A program made the position numbers and the translations under genes. A stretch of DNA of 64,000 bases from Paenibacillus polysaccharolyticus (GTDB taxonomy: Bacteria; Bacillota; Bacilli; Paenibacillales; Paenibacillaceae), in NCBI RefSeq assembly GCF_900102085.1, contig NZ_FMVM01000012.1:149906-213905 (forward strand), written 5' to 3'. The notes under the pieces are model-generated. The model did no database searches. It saw only the letters and a list, made by a program, of their open reading frames with translations, and was not told the DNA's origin. Below are positions 1-8,764 of the stretch, piece after piece. Numbering within the stretch: the stretch's first letter is position 1; every line of letters begins with the position of its first letter.

Positions 1-295
1 TACATTTTGCTACAACCCTACTGGTGCGTTCTCGTGTGACCTCGTTCATGCATGAGACTAGATCGCTCCTGAAAACGGACGGTCCGCTTCGACCTTGCAC
101 AAGACCTGTCTAGCGTTACTGATAAATAAGGGCTTCGTTTCTCGTTTCTCTGCCCTCTTTGCCTCACCTCCTTTCCTATCTCTCCGTTCTTTCCTTCGGC
201 TATGCAACTATACGGCAATCGGGGCTCCCCAATGTGGAGAACCCCTGAATCACTTGCTTTAACTTGAAGTGCTAAGTTGTAATTTATGTTGCTTG

Positions 296-2908
296 TTATT
301 CAAATTTGCCATAGAAAGCGTTGCGATACACATCGGCAAGTTCAGTGACCAGCGGCAGTTTTGGATTCGCTGTTGTACATTGGTCTTCGAAGGCGCGATC
401 TGCCAAGTAGTCTACACGCGATTCGAAGTCTTTCGCGTCAAATCCGATTTCTTGGAACGATTCCTCGATGCCCAGTTTTTTGTTCAGATCACGGATGGCT
501 TTGATCAAGCTGTTCACGCCTTCTTCGGTTGTGCGTGCTGGTAATCCGAGAATACGTGCGATTTCGGCGTACCGCTCATCTGCCACAAAGTGCGAATATT
601 TCGGGAACGATGCAAATTTCGTCGGTTTTTTCGCATTGTAACGAATAACGTGTGGTAATAAGATGGCATTGGTGCGTCCATGTGCAGTGTGATATTGACC
701 GCCCCATTTATGCGCCAAGCTGTGGTTAATGCCCAGGAACGCGTTGGCAAAAGCCATACCGGCAATCGTGGAAGCATTATGCATTTTCTCACGTGCCAGT
801 TTGTCACCTTGCAGTGACGATTGCTCCAGGTATTGGAACACCAGTTGGATGGCTTTGATTGCCAGACCGTCTGTGTAGTCATTTGCCATAACGGATACGT
901 ACGCTTCAATCGCGTGAGTCAATACGTCCATACCGGTGTCGGCTACTGCGACTCTTGGCAAGCTGTATACGAACTCTGGATCTACAATCGCTACGTCTGG
1001 TGTCAATTCATAGTCAGCGAGCGGATATTTGGTGTTGCCATGCTCTTTATCCGTAATTACCGCAAACGATGTGACTTCCGAACCTGTACCTGATGTTGTC
1101 GGGATGGCTACGAATTTCGCTTTTGATCCGAGTCTTGGGTATTTGTAAATCCGTTTACGGATATCCATGAATTTTTGTTTCAGGTTGTTGAACTCTGTAT
1201 CCGGATATTCATAGAACAACCACATCGCTTTGGCAGCATCCATTGGTGACCCGCCGCCGAGTGCGATAATACAGTCTGGTTGGAAGCGTTCCATCATGGC
1301 TGTACCGCGGTCTACTGTTGTTGTTGATGGATCTGGCTCAACTTCTGAGAAAACTTCAATCGCTACCGGTGTCTGACGTTGACGCAGATAATGCTCTACT
1401 TTTTCCACATATCCGAGTTTGACCATCATGGCATCTGTAATAATCGCTACGCGAGTAATGTCCGGCATTTTGGCAAGGTATTGAGTTGCCCCTTTTTCGA
1501 AGTAGACTTTGTTCGGCACTTTGAACCATTGCATATTCACGGTACGGCGAGCCACCCTTTTCACATTGATTAGGTTCACAGCAGTTACGTTGGAAGATGT
1601 CGAGTTACGTCCATACGATCCACAACCCAGTGTCAACGATGGCATGTTGGTATTATAGATATCTCCGATTGCGCCATGTGTTGAAGGGGAGTTCACGATA
1701 ATCCGTCCGGTTTGCAGGCGATCCGCAAATTGATTGATCACTTCTTCATTGTTCGAATGAATGACAGAGGAGTGACCCATACCACCAAAAGCAACCACTT
1801 CTGCCGCACGCTCAATACCATCTTTTGCAGATTTAACTTTGTAACATGCCAGCACCGGACTCAATTTCTCTGCAGACAATGGGAATTTGGTGCCTACACC
1901 TTCAATCTCGGCTACCAGAATTTTAGTGCCTGCCGGTACTTCAATGCCGCACATTTTAGCAATGTTCACAGCGGACTGACCTACGATAGTCGGGTTAACC
2001 GCACATTTCTCTGCGTTGATTGCACCTGCTGTCAATTTGGCTGCCTCTTCTTTGTTCACAAAGTAACAGCCGTTCGTAATCATTTTCTTTTTCACTTGAT
2101 CGAAGATGGGTTCTTCAATAATGACCGCTTGTTCGGACGCACAGATCATACCGTTGTCAAAAGACTTCGACAGAATCAAATCCGTTACCGCCTGGTTGAT
2201 ATCTGCACTTTTCTCGATAAAGCAAGGCACGTTACCTGGTCCTACGCCCAGTGCCGGTTTACCACAGCTGTACGCTGCCCGTACCATCGCTGATCCGCCT
2301 GTCGCCAAGATGAGAGCCACATCATTGTGATTCATCAATGCGTTCGTACGATCCATGGATGGATCATCAATCCATTGGATACAGTCGGCTGGAGCACCGT
2401 TTTTCACAGCAGCTTCAAGCAAAATTTTCGCGGCCTCGCGGCTACAGTTCTGTGCGGAAGGGTGGAAACCAAAGATGATCGGGTTACGTGTTTTGATGGC
2501 AATCAGTGCTTTAAACATCGTTGTTGATGTCGGGTTGGTTACCGGTGTGATCCCCATGATAATACCAACTGGCTCCGCAATTTTCTGGAAGCTGTCATAC
2601 TCGTTGTCTTCAATAACGCCTACTGTTTTTTCATATTTAATGCTGTTATAAACATACTCTGTGGCGAATATATTTTTAATAATTTTATCTTCATATACAC
2701 CGCGTCCGGTTTCTTCCACGGCCATTTTGGCGAGCATCATATGTTTATCCAGTCCCGCAAGCGCCATTGCCTGCACAATCCGGTCTATTTGCTCCTGATC
2801 CATGGACATGAATGCTGCATGTGCTTTGTTCGCTTTATCAATTAACGTTTGAATATACTGACCTGCTGTCGGTTCTTTTGTTGGGGCGACTTCATTTTTT
2901 ACAGCCAT
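296..2908 (-). CDS. adhE: Bifunctional acetaldehyde-CoA/alcohol dehydrogenase AdhE
   Basis: This 870-residue protein converts acetyl-CoA to acetaldehyde and then to ethanol with NADH, regenerating NAD+ during anaerobic growth. The N-terminal half is a CoA-acylating aldehyde dehydrogenase with the catalytic cysteine in DNGMICASEQ near residue 250. The C-terminal half is an iron-dependent alcohol dehydrogenase with the GGGSPMDAAK nucleotide motif and metal-binding histidines in NHSLAHKWGG and YHTAHGR. I place the start at the ATG of MAVKNE because AGGAGG lies 9 bases upstream; an 18-residue longer frame exists but has no ribosome binding site. Length matches the family. A Fnr box lies 82 bases upstream and fnr is divergent, so anaerobic induction by Fnr is likely. 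Confidence 0.96.
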   Translation of the reverse strand: MAVKNEVAPTKEPTAGQYIQTLIDKANKAHAAFMSMDQEQIDRIVQAMALAGLDKHMMLAKMAVEETGRGVYEDKIIKNIFATEYVYNSIKYEKTVGVIEDNEYDSFQKIAEPVGIIMGITPVTNPTSTTMFKALIAIKTRNPIIFGFHPSAQNCSREAAKILLEAAVKNGAPADCIQWIDDPSMDRTNALMNHNDVALILATGGSAMVRAAYSCGKPALGVGPGNVPCFIEKSADINQAVTDLILSKSFDNGMICASEQAVIIEEPIFDQVKKKMITNGCYFVNKEEAAKLTAGAINAEKCAVNPTIVGQSAVNIAKMCGIEVPAGTKILVAEIEGVGTKFPLSAEKLSPVLACYKVKSAKDGIERAAEVVAFGGMGHSSVIHSNNEEVINQFADRLQTGRIIVNSPSTHGAIGDIYNTNMPSLTLGCGSYGRNSTSSNVTAVNLINVKRVARRTVNMQWFKVPNKVYFEKGATQYLAKMPDITRVAIITDAMMVKLGYVEKVEHYLRQRQTPVAIEVFSEVEPDPSTTTVDRGTAMMERFQPDCIIALGGGSPMDAAKAMWLFYEYPDTEFNNLKQKFMDIRKRIYKYPRLGSKAKFVAIPTTSGTGSEVTSFAVITDKEHGNTKYPLADYELTPDVAIVDPEFVYSLPRVAVADTGMDVLTHAIEAYVSVMANDYTDGLAIKAIQLVFQYLEQSSLQGDKLAREKMHNASTIAGMAFANAFLGINHSLAHKWGGQYHTAHGRTNAILLPHVIRYNAKKPTKFASFPKYSHFVADERYAEIARILGLPARTTEEGVNSLIKAIRDLNKKLGIEESFQEIGFDAKDFESRVDYLADRAFEDQCTTANPKLPLVTELADVYRNAFYGKFE

Positions 2909-2989
2909 CTCCCTCATCCTCCTAAAGGTTCGTATTGGTTTGTCTCTCTTCTTTACATGCACATCGTACCATGGGGAAAAGATATATTA

Positions 2990-3005
2990 TGTGATTTTTT
3001 TCACA
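2990..3005. promoter_or_regulatory. Fnr box upstream of adhE
   Basis: TGTGA-N6-TCACA is a perfect match to the Bacillus Fnr/Crp-type palindrome. Its centre (2997.5) lies 41.5 bases before a start site that a TACGAT -10-like hexamer at 2963-2968 (minus strand) would set. This is the class II activator position. The distance fit is my inference; the palindrome is seen directly. Confidence 0.85.
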
Positions 3006-3107
3006 AAGTATGACAAATTTTAGTTAAGTTTTTAACATCCCCTTAGAAGTCATATTTCAGTTTCTATTTAAAATAGTAGACCAACAGCCTCATCCTTCCC
3101 CTCGAAA

Positions 3108-3123
3108 AGTGAATTTAATCACA
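3108..3123. promoter_or_regulatory. Second Fnr box, nearer fnr
   Basis: AGTGA-N6-TCACA matches 9 of the 10 fixed bases of the Fnr palindrome; only the outermost base differs. It lies 213 bases before the fnr start and 118 bases from the first box (centre to centre). It could autoregulate fnr or act as a second site for adhE. No convincing SigA hexamers were found beside it. Confidence 0.7.
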
Positions 3124-3336
3124 ATGTTTGAAATTTCGCCATTTTTAAATGCTTTCCATGCCCCTCAAACGGTAAGATTAGGTATATACTGAACTTAAAA
3201 ATTGAACCACCGCAATTTGTACCGTACCTCCACACGGCCGAGATGCCCAGATCAGGATGGCACAGTTTGCGGCGAACCTCGGGGGCAACATGTAGCTGCA
3301 CTCGCCAGACCGGGGAGATAAAGGGGAGATCAACGT

Positions 3337-4053
3337 ATGGGAGAACTAACAAACGTACTGGAAAAACGCGGAAACACCAACTGTTTCTCGGAAGTGAATT
3401 TTAATCATCTGCTCGTAACGATGAAAGACCGAACTTACCCGGAAGGAACACATCTGTACTGGGAAGGTGACGTCTCTGACAAACTTTATTATATGAAACG
3501 GGGACGTGCACAGATCACAAAATCCACCGACGAGGGCAAGGAACTGATCATGTACATGTACCAGACAGGCGATATGATTGGTCAGGCCGATCCTTTCTTT
3601 GGCTCCAGACACAGCTTCTCGGCGGAAGTACTGGAGGACAGCGAGATTGGTGTGCTGGAACACAAGGACCTGGAAATGTTGATCTGTCAGCATTGTGACT
3701 TTGCGATTGATTTCATGAAGTGGATGGGCATTCATCATCGTTTGACTCAAACAAAGTTCCGAGATCTAATGTTGTACGGTAAACCTGGGGCACTCTGTTC
3801 TACCTTGATCAGGCTGTCCAATTCGTATGGAGAGGCGCACGGAGATCATGTGATGATTCATAAAAAAATTACCCACACGGATCTGTCCAATATGATTGGC
3901 GCTACCCGTGAAAGTGTAAACCGCATGCTCAGTGACCTTCGCAAAAAAGATGCCATTGAATATGACAATGGTATGATTGTGATCAAAGACCTGAAAATGT
4001 TGCAGGGCATTTGCCACTGCGAATTGTGCCCGAATGAAATTTGCCGCATTTGA
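3337..4053 (+). CDS. fnr: Crp/Fnr-family oxygen-responsive regulator Fnr
   Basis: The 238-residue protein has a cyclic-nucleotide-binding-type beta roll (about residues 20-140) followed by a Crp-type winged helix with recognition helix around GATRESVNRMLSDLR. The C-terminus ends in a cysteine cluster, C228-x2-C231-x4-C236, plus C226. B. subtilis Fnr binds its [4Fe-4S] cluster through the same C-terminal CX2CX4C spacing, unlike the N-terminal cysteines of E. coli FNR. The cluster makes this an oxygen sensor rather than a Crp. The start follows AAGGGGAG with 8 bases spacing. It is divergent from adhE, with two Fnr boxes between them, so adhE is the obvious target. Confidence 0.92.
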   Translation: MGELTNVLEKRGNTNCFSEVNFNHLLVTMKDRTYPEGTHLYWEGDVSDKLYYMKRGRAQITKSTDEGKELIMYMYQTGDMIGQADPFFGSRHSFSAEVLEDSEIGVLEHKDLEMLICQHCDFAIDFMKWMGIHHRLTQTKFRDLMLYGKPGALCSTLIRLSNSYGEAHGDHVMIHKKITHTDLSNMIGATRESVNRMLSDLRKKDAIEYDNGMIVIKDLKMLQGICHCELCPNEICRI

Positions 4054-4136
4054 CGTCATGTTAAATGAATAGCTTGACCTCAGGTAGCGGGCCTTTCACT
4101 TGCTGTCACGACTGTTTAAAGAGTTCATCATACAGT

Positions 4137-4175
4137 AAAAAGCCCAAATTTGATTATTATCAACATTGGGCTTTT
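4137..4175. terminator. Bidirectional terminator after fnr
   Basis: AAAAGCCCAA and TTGGGCTTTT form a 10-bp stem around an 18-19 base loop. It ends fnr on the plus strand and can also serve the convergent lipoprotein gene. Confidence 0.85.
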
Positions 4176-4194
4176 CGTATTTCCTTGTATGTGC

Positions 4195-4911
4195 TCAGGA
4201 TGCGTTGACAAGTTCAAGCTTCACCGCATCCCGTGGATTTAATTTCATATCCAATCCATTCTCCATTAACTCTTTATCATTGACCTTGATTACCCAGCGC
4301 TGATTCGTCCGAGGCATAACATTCTCAACGGCAACAACAAACTTGTTATTCTCCGACAGACGCACAACTCCACTGGATTTTAATACGTCACGAACAGTGC
4401 ATTCTTGCACATAAATACCGGCATACTGCCGATTCAGATTTGGTTCCACGCTACCACCGCTCACTTTAAGCAGGGTTGTCTGATATGCGACACCTTCTCC
4501 CCCGCTGTCAGCAGCTTTGACGTATATAATGACTTCATCCTTAGCATGAAGCTCGGTATCCCACTTTTCTGGAGCAATATCCTTACCGTTCAGCTTCACT
4601 GCCCAACTCAGAGACGAATCAAGAGAAACCTCACCCACAGACTGGATCCGTTTTCCGTCTGCCGTAAAATCAACCAGCCCGCTGTTCAGCAAAGCTTTTT
4701 TGAGCGTCAAGCCTTCACTGAAATCTCGCTTGATGGACTTCGTCGCATCAGGTAAAAAAGTACTGCCATCAATGGCAACCGTAATCGTATTGGCTGAATC
4801 TTTCTCTGAGACAACCGGCTGTTCGGAAGGCTGTGTCTCTCTGGTACACCCCGTCAAAATGACGAGAACAAGCATACATAGACCTATGTAACCGGGAATT
4901 TTCTTCATCAT
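4195..4911 (-). CDS. Secreted lipoprotein with two DUF4430-like domains
   Basis: The protein starts MMKKIPGY and carries a lipoprotein signal with lipobox LTGC (Cys22), so it should be anchored outside the membrane. I chose this start because GGGTGGTG precedes it and because it puts the signal peptide at the N-terminus; the frame is open for 65 more codons upstream. The mature part holds two repeats of a transcobalamin-like fold (DUF4430 type): each has an LKKAL- or VRDVL-type helix, then a WxxKxNxK strand pair (WAVKLNGKD and WVIKVNDKE), then a final hydrophobic strand. Such domains bind small ligands or form cell-surface modules. No partner gene is adjacent, so the ligand is unknown. Confidence 0.75.
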   Translation of the reverse strand: MMKKIPGYIGLCMLVLVILTGCTRETQPSEQPVVSEKDSANTITVAIDGSTFLPDATKSIKRDFSEGLTLKKALLNSGLVDFTADGKRIQSVGEVSLDSSLSWAVKLNGKDIAPEKWDTELHAKDEVIIYVKAADSGGEGVAYQTTLLKVSGGSVEPNLNRQYAGIYVQECTVRDVLKSSGVVRLSENNKFVVAVENVMPRTNQRWVIKVNDKELMENGLDMKLNPRDAVKLELVNAS

Positions 4912-5040
4912 GTAGGTAACACCACCCTGCGTAAAATCATTCACCCTGTTGTCCATACCCTTTATTATGGCACATTCTTTGATAAAAAACAGTGTCAAAG
5001 CCGTTACTTTTGTCCTTTCCCTGTCTAAGCACCTACCATC

Positions 5041-5073
5041 AAAAAAGGGAGAGCCTGCAAGCAGACCCTCCTT
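5041..5073 (-). terminator. Terminator of the gene ending at 5106
   Basis: On the minus strand a GC-rich stem closed by CTGC/GCAG is followed by a run of T. The stem has two mismatches but the tail is clear. Confidence 0.65.
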
Positions 5074-5105
5074 ATACTGCATTAGCCATACGTTTGACCC
5101 GACCA

Positions 5106-5834
5106 CTATTGAACAAAAGCCTGCATGTAGGTACGACCTCCGTCGCCGTCCTTCACATAGGGATTAAGGCCAAACGTCTGAGTATCGGATACAAAAACAC
5201 CAGTAAGCAAACGACCTTCAAGTAATGCACCGTCTACCTGTACGCAGCAGGACGGAGCATCTACGTATTCCTGATACAACGGAATATGACCGTAGGGCTG
5301 ATGAATTTTGAACACTTTGCCCTGCTCATGCAATGGGCGATCCGAGAAATACGTCGGAACAATATATCGTGCAATAACTTCTAGTTCTTCCGCAGTGTAG
5401 AACGGCTCATCACCAAGCCAAGGTGCAAACATACGGATTTTTTCGTATTGTGACCAAACCACGGCCTGAATGAGCATTTCGATCTGAACCAATTTCCCGT
5501 TTCCGGCCTTCAGACAGAGCCGGTCATTGTAAGTTTGTTGTTTTGCATGAGACACACGATCTGGTAACCGCAGTTCACAGCCGATACATTTCCAGCCACT
5601 AGGCGCTTGGATCCATTTTTGCAGCACCGCCGGAGACGATCCTGAGCCAGCGCTGTTCATCCAATCCACGTCTGTGTGGACAGGATTATTACTACCCGAA
5701 GGTGAATCAACCGAGCGTTTGAACAGTTCTGCCGTTTTCTGATAAATCAGATGAACCTGAATGGATGCGCTCTCAAGTTCTGCAATATCTTGTTTGCCGT
5801 AGCGTATTTCACGGGATAAGCTTTCTTCTCTCAT
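5106..5834 (-). CDS. Hypothetical protein, 242 residues
   Basis: I do not recognise this protein. It is soluble, with no signal peptide or membrane segment. A Cys pair sits in GWKCIGCEL near the middle, and a second pair in APSCCVQVD; these could bind metal, but the sequence does not prove it. AAGGAGG lies 9 bases before the ATG and a terminator follows, so it is a genuine monocistronic gene. Confidence 0.6.
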   Translation of the reverse strand: MREESLSREIRYGKQDIAELESASIQVHLIYQKTAELFKRSVDSPSGSNNPVHTDVDWMNSAGSGSSPAVLQKWIQAPSGWKCIGCELRLPDRVSHAKQQTYNDRLCLKAGNGKLVQIEMLIQAVVWSQYEKIRMFAPWLGDEPFYTAEELEVIARYIVPTYFSDRPLHEQGKVFKIHQPYGHIPLYQEYVDAPSCCVQVDGALLEGRLLTGVFVSDTQTFGLNPYVKDGDGGRTYMQAFVQ

Positions 5835-5951
5835 GACAAGTGGCCTCCTTCGCTCCGGCCGTCTGCGGCCATTTTCTATAGATTATACTACATCTGATGA
5901 CAACATGTGCAACGGATAAGCGAAAAAGTCCCATGTAAGCTGTCACATAAG

Positions 5952-5988
5952 ACAAAAAACTCTTGATTTCACTGGAAATCAAGAGTTT
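5952..5988 (-). terminator. Strong terminator after the hxlR-type gene
   Basis: AAACTCTTGATTTC, a 4-base loop and the exact complement make a 14-bp stem, followed on the minus strand by TTTTTTG. Confidence 0.9.
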
Positions 5989-6017
5989 CTGTACTTTCTG
6001 CACACAGCATCAGCTGG

Positions 6018-6335
6018 TTATTCTACCCAGTGCTCGGCCCAGTCTTGAATTTGACTCATTACAGGCTGTAACGCCTTGCCCTTCTCGGTCAACTCATACT
6101 CAATTCGCACTGGCGTTTCCGGGTACACATGACGCACCAGAATACCTTCGCTCTCCAGGTCTTTCATCCGTTCAGACAACATCTTGTCGCTCATGGATGG
6201 TATCAGATTGGAGATGTCTTTGAATCGCTTTGAACCACTCATTAACGTTTGAATAATCAACCCATTCCAGCGCTTGCCCAAAAAAGAAAACGCCGTCTCA
6301 AAGCGCGGACACATCCGCATATCTTGATCTTCCAC
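6018..6335 (-). CDS. HxlR/MarR-like winged-helix regulator
   Basis: This 105-residue protein has the HxlR layout: the CPRFETAFSFLGKRW opening, a winged helix containing FKDISNLIPSMSDKMLSERMKDLE, and the family's YELTEKGKAL wing. HxlR proteins are dimeric DNA-binding regulators that often respond to aldehydes, quinones or redox signals. I choose the GTG start at 6335 because AGAGGTGA precedes it by about 6 bases; two further GTG codons lie upstream in frame without a site. It is followed by its own terminator, and no obvious target gene is adjacent. A perfect inverted repeat 120 bases upstream may be its operator. Confidence 0.85.
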   Translation of the reverse strand: MEDQDMRMCPRFETAFSFLGKRWNGLIIQTLMSGSKRFKDISNLIPSMSDKMLSERMKDLESEGILVRHVYPETPVRIEYELTEKGKALQPVMSQIQDWAEHWVE

Positions 6336-6456
6336 TTTTATCACCTCTTTAGAGATCACTCAACTTACGTTTTGTTAGTATATTTCATAATAACACATTT
6401 GAGCTTTAAAGAAAACGTCTGCCGCAAAAAACTTTACATTAAAAAAACAAAACTCA

Positions 6457-6474
6457 ATACTGTCGATACAGTAT
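6457..6474. promoter_or_regulatory. Candidate HxlR operator
   Basis: ATACTGT-CGAT-ACAGTAT is a perfect 7-bp inverted repeat. A further GTATAC follows at 6482-6487, so GTATAC occurs twice within 20 bases. It is the only such symmetry between the HxlR gene and its neighbour. Assignment to HxlR is inference. Confidence 0.5.
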
Positions 6475-6549
6475 ACCTTCAGTATACAACACGTTATGGC
6501 AGGTAACCATGGGAAATATCGTTTAACAACTGATATCCTTATATTACCC

Positions 6550-6594
6550 AAAAAGAACCCTTCTACCACAGTCAGACGACCTGGAGAAGGGTTC
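6550..6594 (-). terminator. Terminator of the ThuA-isomerase operon
   Basis: GAACCCTTCT pairs with AGAAGGGTTC across a 20-base loop; on the minus strand the stem is followed by TTTTTGGG. Confidence 0.85.
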
Positions 6595-6664
6595 CCGGTA
6601 TTACCGTATTACCTAATCAATTTTAATGATGAATATCCATGAGTAAAGCTAAAGCTTCTGCGGC

Positions 6665-7393
6665 TTAGACCAGCACGCCACCAATTGGTCTTACGGGTTC
6701 GCTCTTGCCGTATTGCGGCTTCGAGCTGCGGGCAGGGTAAGCCCATTTTATAGCGTTGCTGATCACTTTCAAGATTTCCGGATTGTAATACGTGGGGTAC
6801 GTTTCATGTCCGGGCCGGAAATAAAAGATTTTGCCTTCGCCGCGACGGAACGTGCATCCACTGCGGAATACCTCTCCGCCTTGGAAATTGCTCACGAACA
6901 CCAGCTCATCCGGTACTGGAATATCGAAGAATTCACCGTACATCTCTTCTTTTTCCAATACGATCTTGGCGTCGATGCCTTCTGCAATCGGGTGAGACGG
7001 ATTGACACACCACACGATCTCCTGCTCATCTGCTACACGCCACTTGAGATCACAGCTTGTGCCCATTAACGCTTTGAAAGGCTTCGAGAAATGACCCGAA
7101 TGGAGCACAATCATACCCATACCGTTCAATACACGTTGCACTACCTTCTGTACAATCTCGTCGCTAACGCGATCATGTGCCATATGTCCCCACCATATAA
7201 GCACATCTGTGGAATCCAGTACCTCATCACTCAAACCGTGTTCAGGCTGATCCAATGTAGCTGTACGAATCGCAAATCCCTCGCCGCCAAGTCCGTCAGC
7301 AAGTGCACGGTGCAGACCGTCCGGATATACTTCTTTTACTTCATCATGTATTTTCTCATGGACAAACTCATTCCAAATGGTGACGTTAATCAT
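6665..7393 (-). CDS. ThuA-like protein (trehalose-utilisation family)
   Basis: The 242-residue product matches the ThuA family, a class-I-glutamine-amidotransferase-like fold found in operons for oxidised (3-keto) sugar metabolism. Diagnostic stretches are LIWWGHMAHD, GMIVLHSGHFSKPFK and YFRPGHETYP. AGGGGG lies 9 bases before the ATG at 7393; a TTG six bases earlier is too close to the site. It is the last gene of an apparent operon with the TIM-barrel isomerase (24-base gap) and is followed by a terminator. The substrate is unknown. Confidence 0.85.
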   Translation of the reverse strand: MINVTIWNEFVHEKIHDEVKEVYPDGLHRALADGLGGEGFAIRTATLDQPEHGLSDEVLDSTDVLIWWGHMAHDRVSDEIVQKVVQRVLNGMGMIVLHSGHFSKPFKALMGTSCDLKWRVADEQEIVWCVNPSHPIAEGIDAKIVLEKEEMYGEFFDIPVPDELVFVSNFQGGEVFRSGCTFRRGEGKIFYFRPGHETYPTYYNPEILKVISNAIKWAYPARSSKPQYGKSEPVRPIGGVLV

Positions 7394-7417
7394 ATTCAAT
7401 TTCCCCCTAGTATAGCT

Positions 7418-8386
7418 CTAAACCCACCACATATCGCCCAGCGGTTCCTCGATCAATACTTGCTGGAGATTTTGTACGGCTTTAGAGAATCCTTCTTCAA
7501 CCGACATCAGACCGTCTTCATGTTCAATACTTACCACATAATCATATCCAACCAGACGCAGGGCACTCATAATGTCCGCCCACGTTTTGTTATCATGTCC
7601 ATAACCCACGGAGCGGAACTGCCAAGCACGATCCAACATGTTCGTGTAATCCTGCATATCTGTTACCCCGTGTTTATTCACGTTCACCGGATCAATTGTT
7701 GTATCTTTGGCATGGAAGTGATGAATTGCATTTTCACGACCCAAAATGTGAATCGCTTGAACCGGATCAATGCCTTGCCACCACATATGGCTTGGGTCAA
7801 GGTTCGCACCAATGACTTCGCCTGCGGCTTCACGCAGTCTTAGCAACGTTGCAGGTGTGTGCACGGAGAATCCACCGTGCAGCTCCAGACCTACTTTTAC
7901 ATTACGATCCGCAGCAAATTTGCCCCACTCCGTCCAGTAAGGGATCACTTTGTTTTCCCATTGCCATTTCAAAATTTCTTGAAAATCATTAGGCCACGGT
8001 GCCACAGGCCAGTTTGGATACTTCGCATCCTCATGGTCTCCCGGACAGCCGGAGAATGTATTCACAACAGGTACTTCCAGCTTTTCAGCCAGCTCTACCG
8101 ATTTTACGAAATCATCATGGAAGCCTTTTGCAATGTCTTTTTGCGGATGCAACGGGTTGCCGTGACAGCTAAGAGCGCTGATCGTCAGACCGCGTGATTC
8201 CACCGCATTTTTGAAGTTTTTAAGTGCTGTAGGATTGCTTAACAATTCATCTGGCTTACAATGAGCGTTCCCCGGGTGTCCACCTGTTCCGATCTCTACT
8301 GCTTTAAGTCCCTTGGAAGCTACATAATCAAGGGCATCCTCTAATTTACGTCCACCGAATAGTACCAAAAATACGCCGAGTTTCAA
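7418..8386 (-). CDS. Sugar phosphate isomerase/epimerase-like TIM-barrel protein
   Basis: A 322-residue xylose-isomerase-like/AP-endonuclease-2 TIM barrel. Metal-binding residues of the family appear in GLELHGG, NLDPSHMWWQG, HFHAKDT and SIEHEDG. Relatives include inosose dehydratases, hydroxypyruvate isomerases and 3-keto-glycoside-cleaving subunits. The start is a TTG at 8386, 8 bases after GGGAGG; another TTG only 2 bases from the site is unlikely. Position between ThuA and a Gfo-Idh-MocA oxidoreductase suggests it isomerises or cleaves the keto sugar made by that oxidoreductase. Confidence 0.85.
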   Translation of the reverse strand: MKLGVFLVLFGGRKLEDALDYVASKGLKAVEIGTGGHPGNAHCKPDELLSNPTALKNFKNAVESRGLTISALSCHGNPLHPQKDIAKGFHDDFVKSVELAEKLEVPVVNTFSGCPGDHEDAKYPNWPVAPWPNDFQEILKWQWENKVIPYWTEWGKFAADRNVKVGLELHGGFSVHTPATLLRLREAAGEVIGANLDPSHMWWQGIDPVQAIHILGRENAIHHFHAKDTTIDPVNVNKHGVTDMQDYTNMLDRAWQFRSVGYGHDNKTWADIMSALRLVGYDYVVSIEHEDGLMSVEEGFSKAVQNLQQVLIEEPLGDMWWV

Positions 8387-8487
8387 GTGCAATTCCTCCC
8401 TGATTTAGATAGTGTATGATTGCTGTGTTTGCTCTCCTATATATGTTGAACCAAATCTTTACACGGAGCACTCCGATGACAGAATGA

Positions 8488-8621
8488 CCTTCCAATCGCT
8501 GTTATCCCCAGATTTTTTTGATTCCCTTTGTTAGGGAAAAATCCGGTGATAAAGGCGAGCGCTTCGCTTTTCCAGGTTTTTTCCGTCCTCTCCGTTGCTG
8601 TGTAAATAAAATGTTCAAACG
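8488..8621 (+). repeat. Palindromic intergenic repeat, copy A
   Basis: This is one of three related copies (others at 19301-19438 and 61907-62020). The core 8502-8552 is a long imperfect hairpin: TTATCCCCAGATTTTT pairs with AAAAATCCGGTGATAA, with CCCTTT/AGGG near the tip. The conserved 3' flank begins GGCGAGCGCTTCGCT and ends CTCTCCGTT...TTCAAACG. It lies between two minus-strand genes. Confidence 0.8.
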
Positions 8622-8665
8622 ATATAGTTTATCAAACCTGTCGCTGTTGCATTTTTGTTCCGTTC

Positions 8666-8702
8666 TCATGCTTGTTTAGTTATTGTGGAAAAACAAGCAT
8701 GA
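8666..8702. repeat. 12-bp perfect inverted repeat
   Basis: TCATGCTTGTTT and AAACAAGCATGA flank a 13-base loop, 63 bases after the stop of the Gfo-Idh-MocA gene. Neither strand has a T-run directly after the stem, so it is not a standard terminator. It could be an mRNA stabiliser or a processing site. Confidence 0.55.
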
Positions 8703-8764
8703 TTCTATCCCGAAAATTCAACGTTGTCACTCATGGATCTTCAAACTCGAAGCTCCATTATCCA

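Noticed and set aside
218..250. Hairpin after adhE as a terminator
   Set aside because: GGGG/CCCC and CTCC/GGAG can pair, but no T-run follows on the minus strand, so a terminator is not supported.
1712..2293. 193-codon plus-strand frame inside adhE
   Set aside because: It is the reverse-strand shadow of a strongly conserved gene and has no ribosome binding site or recognisable domain.
7091..7843. 250-codon plus-strand frame across the ThuA and isomerase genes
   Set aside because: It spans two real minus-strand genes and their junction; the composition is rich in Cys, His and Ile as expected of a shadow.
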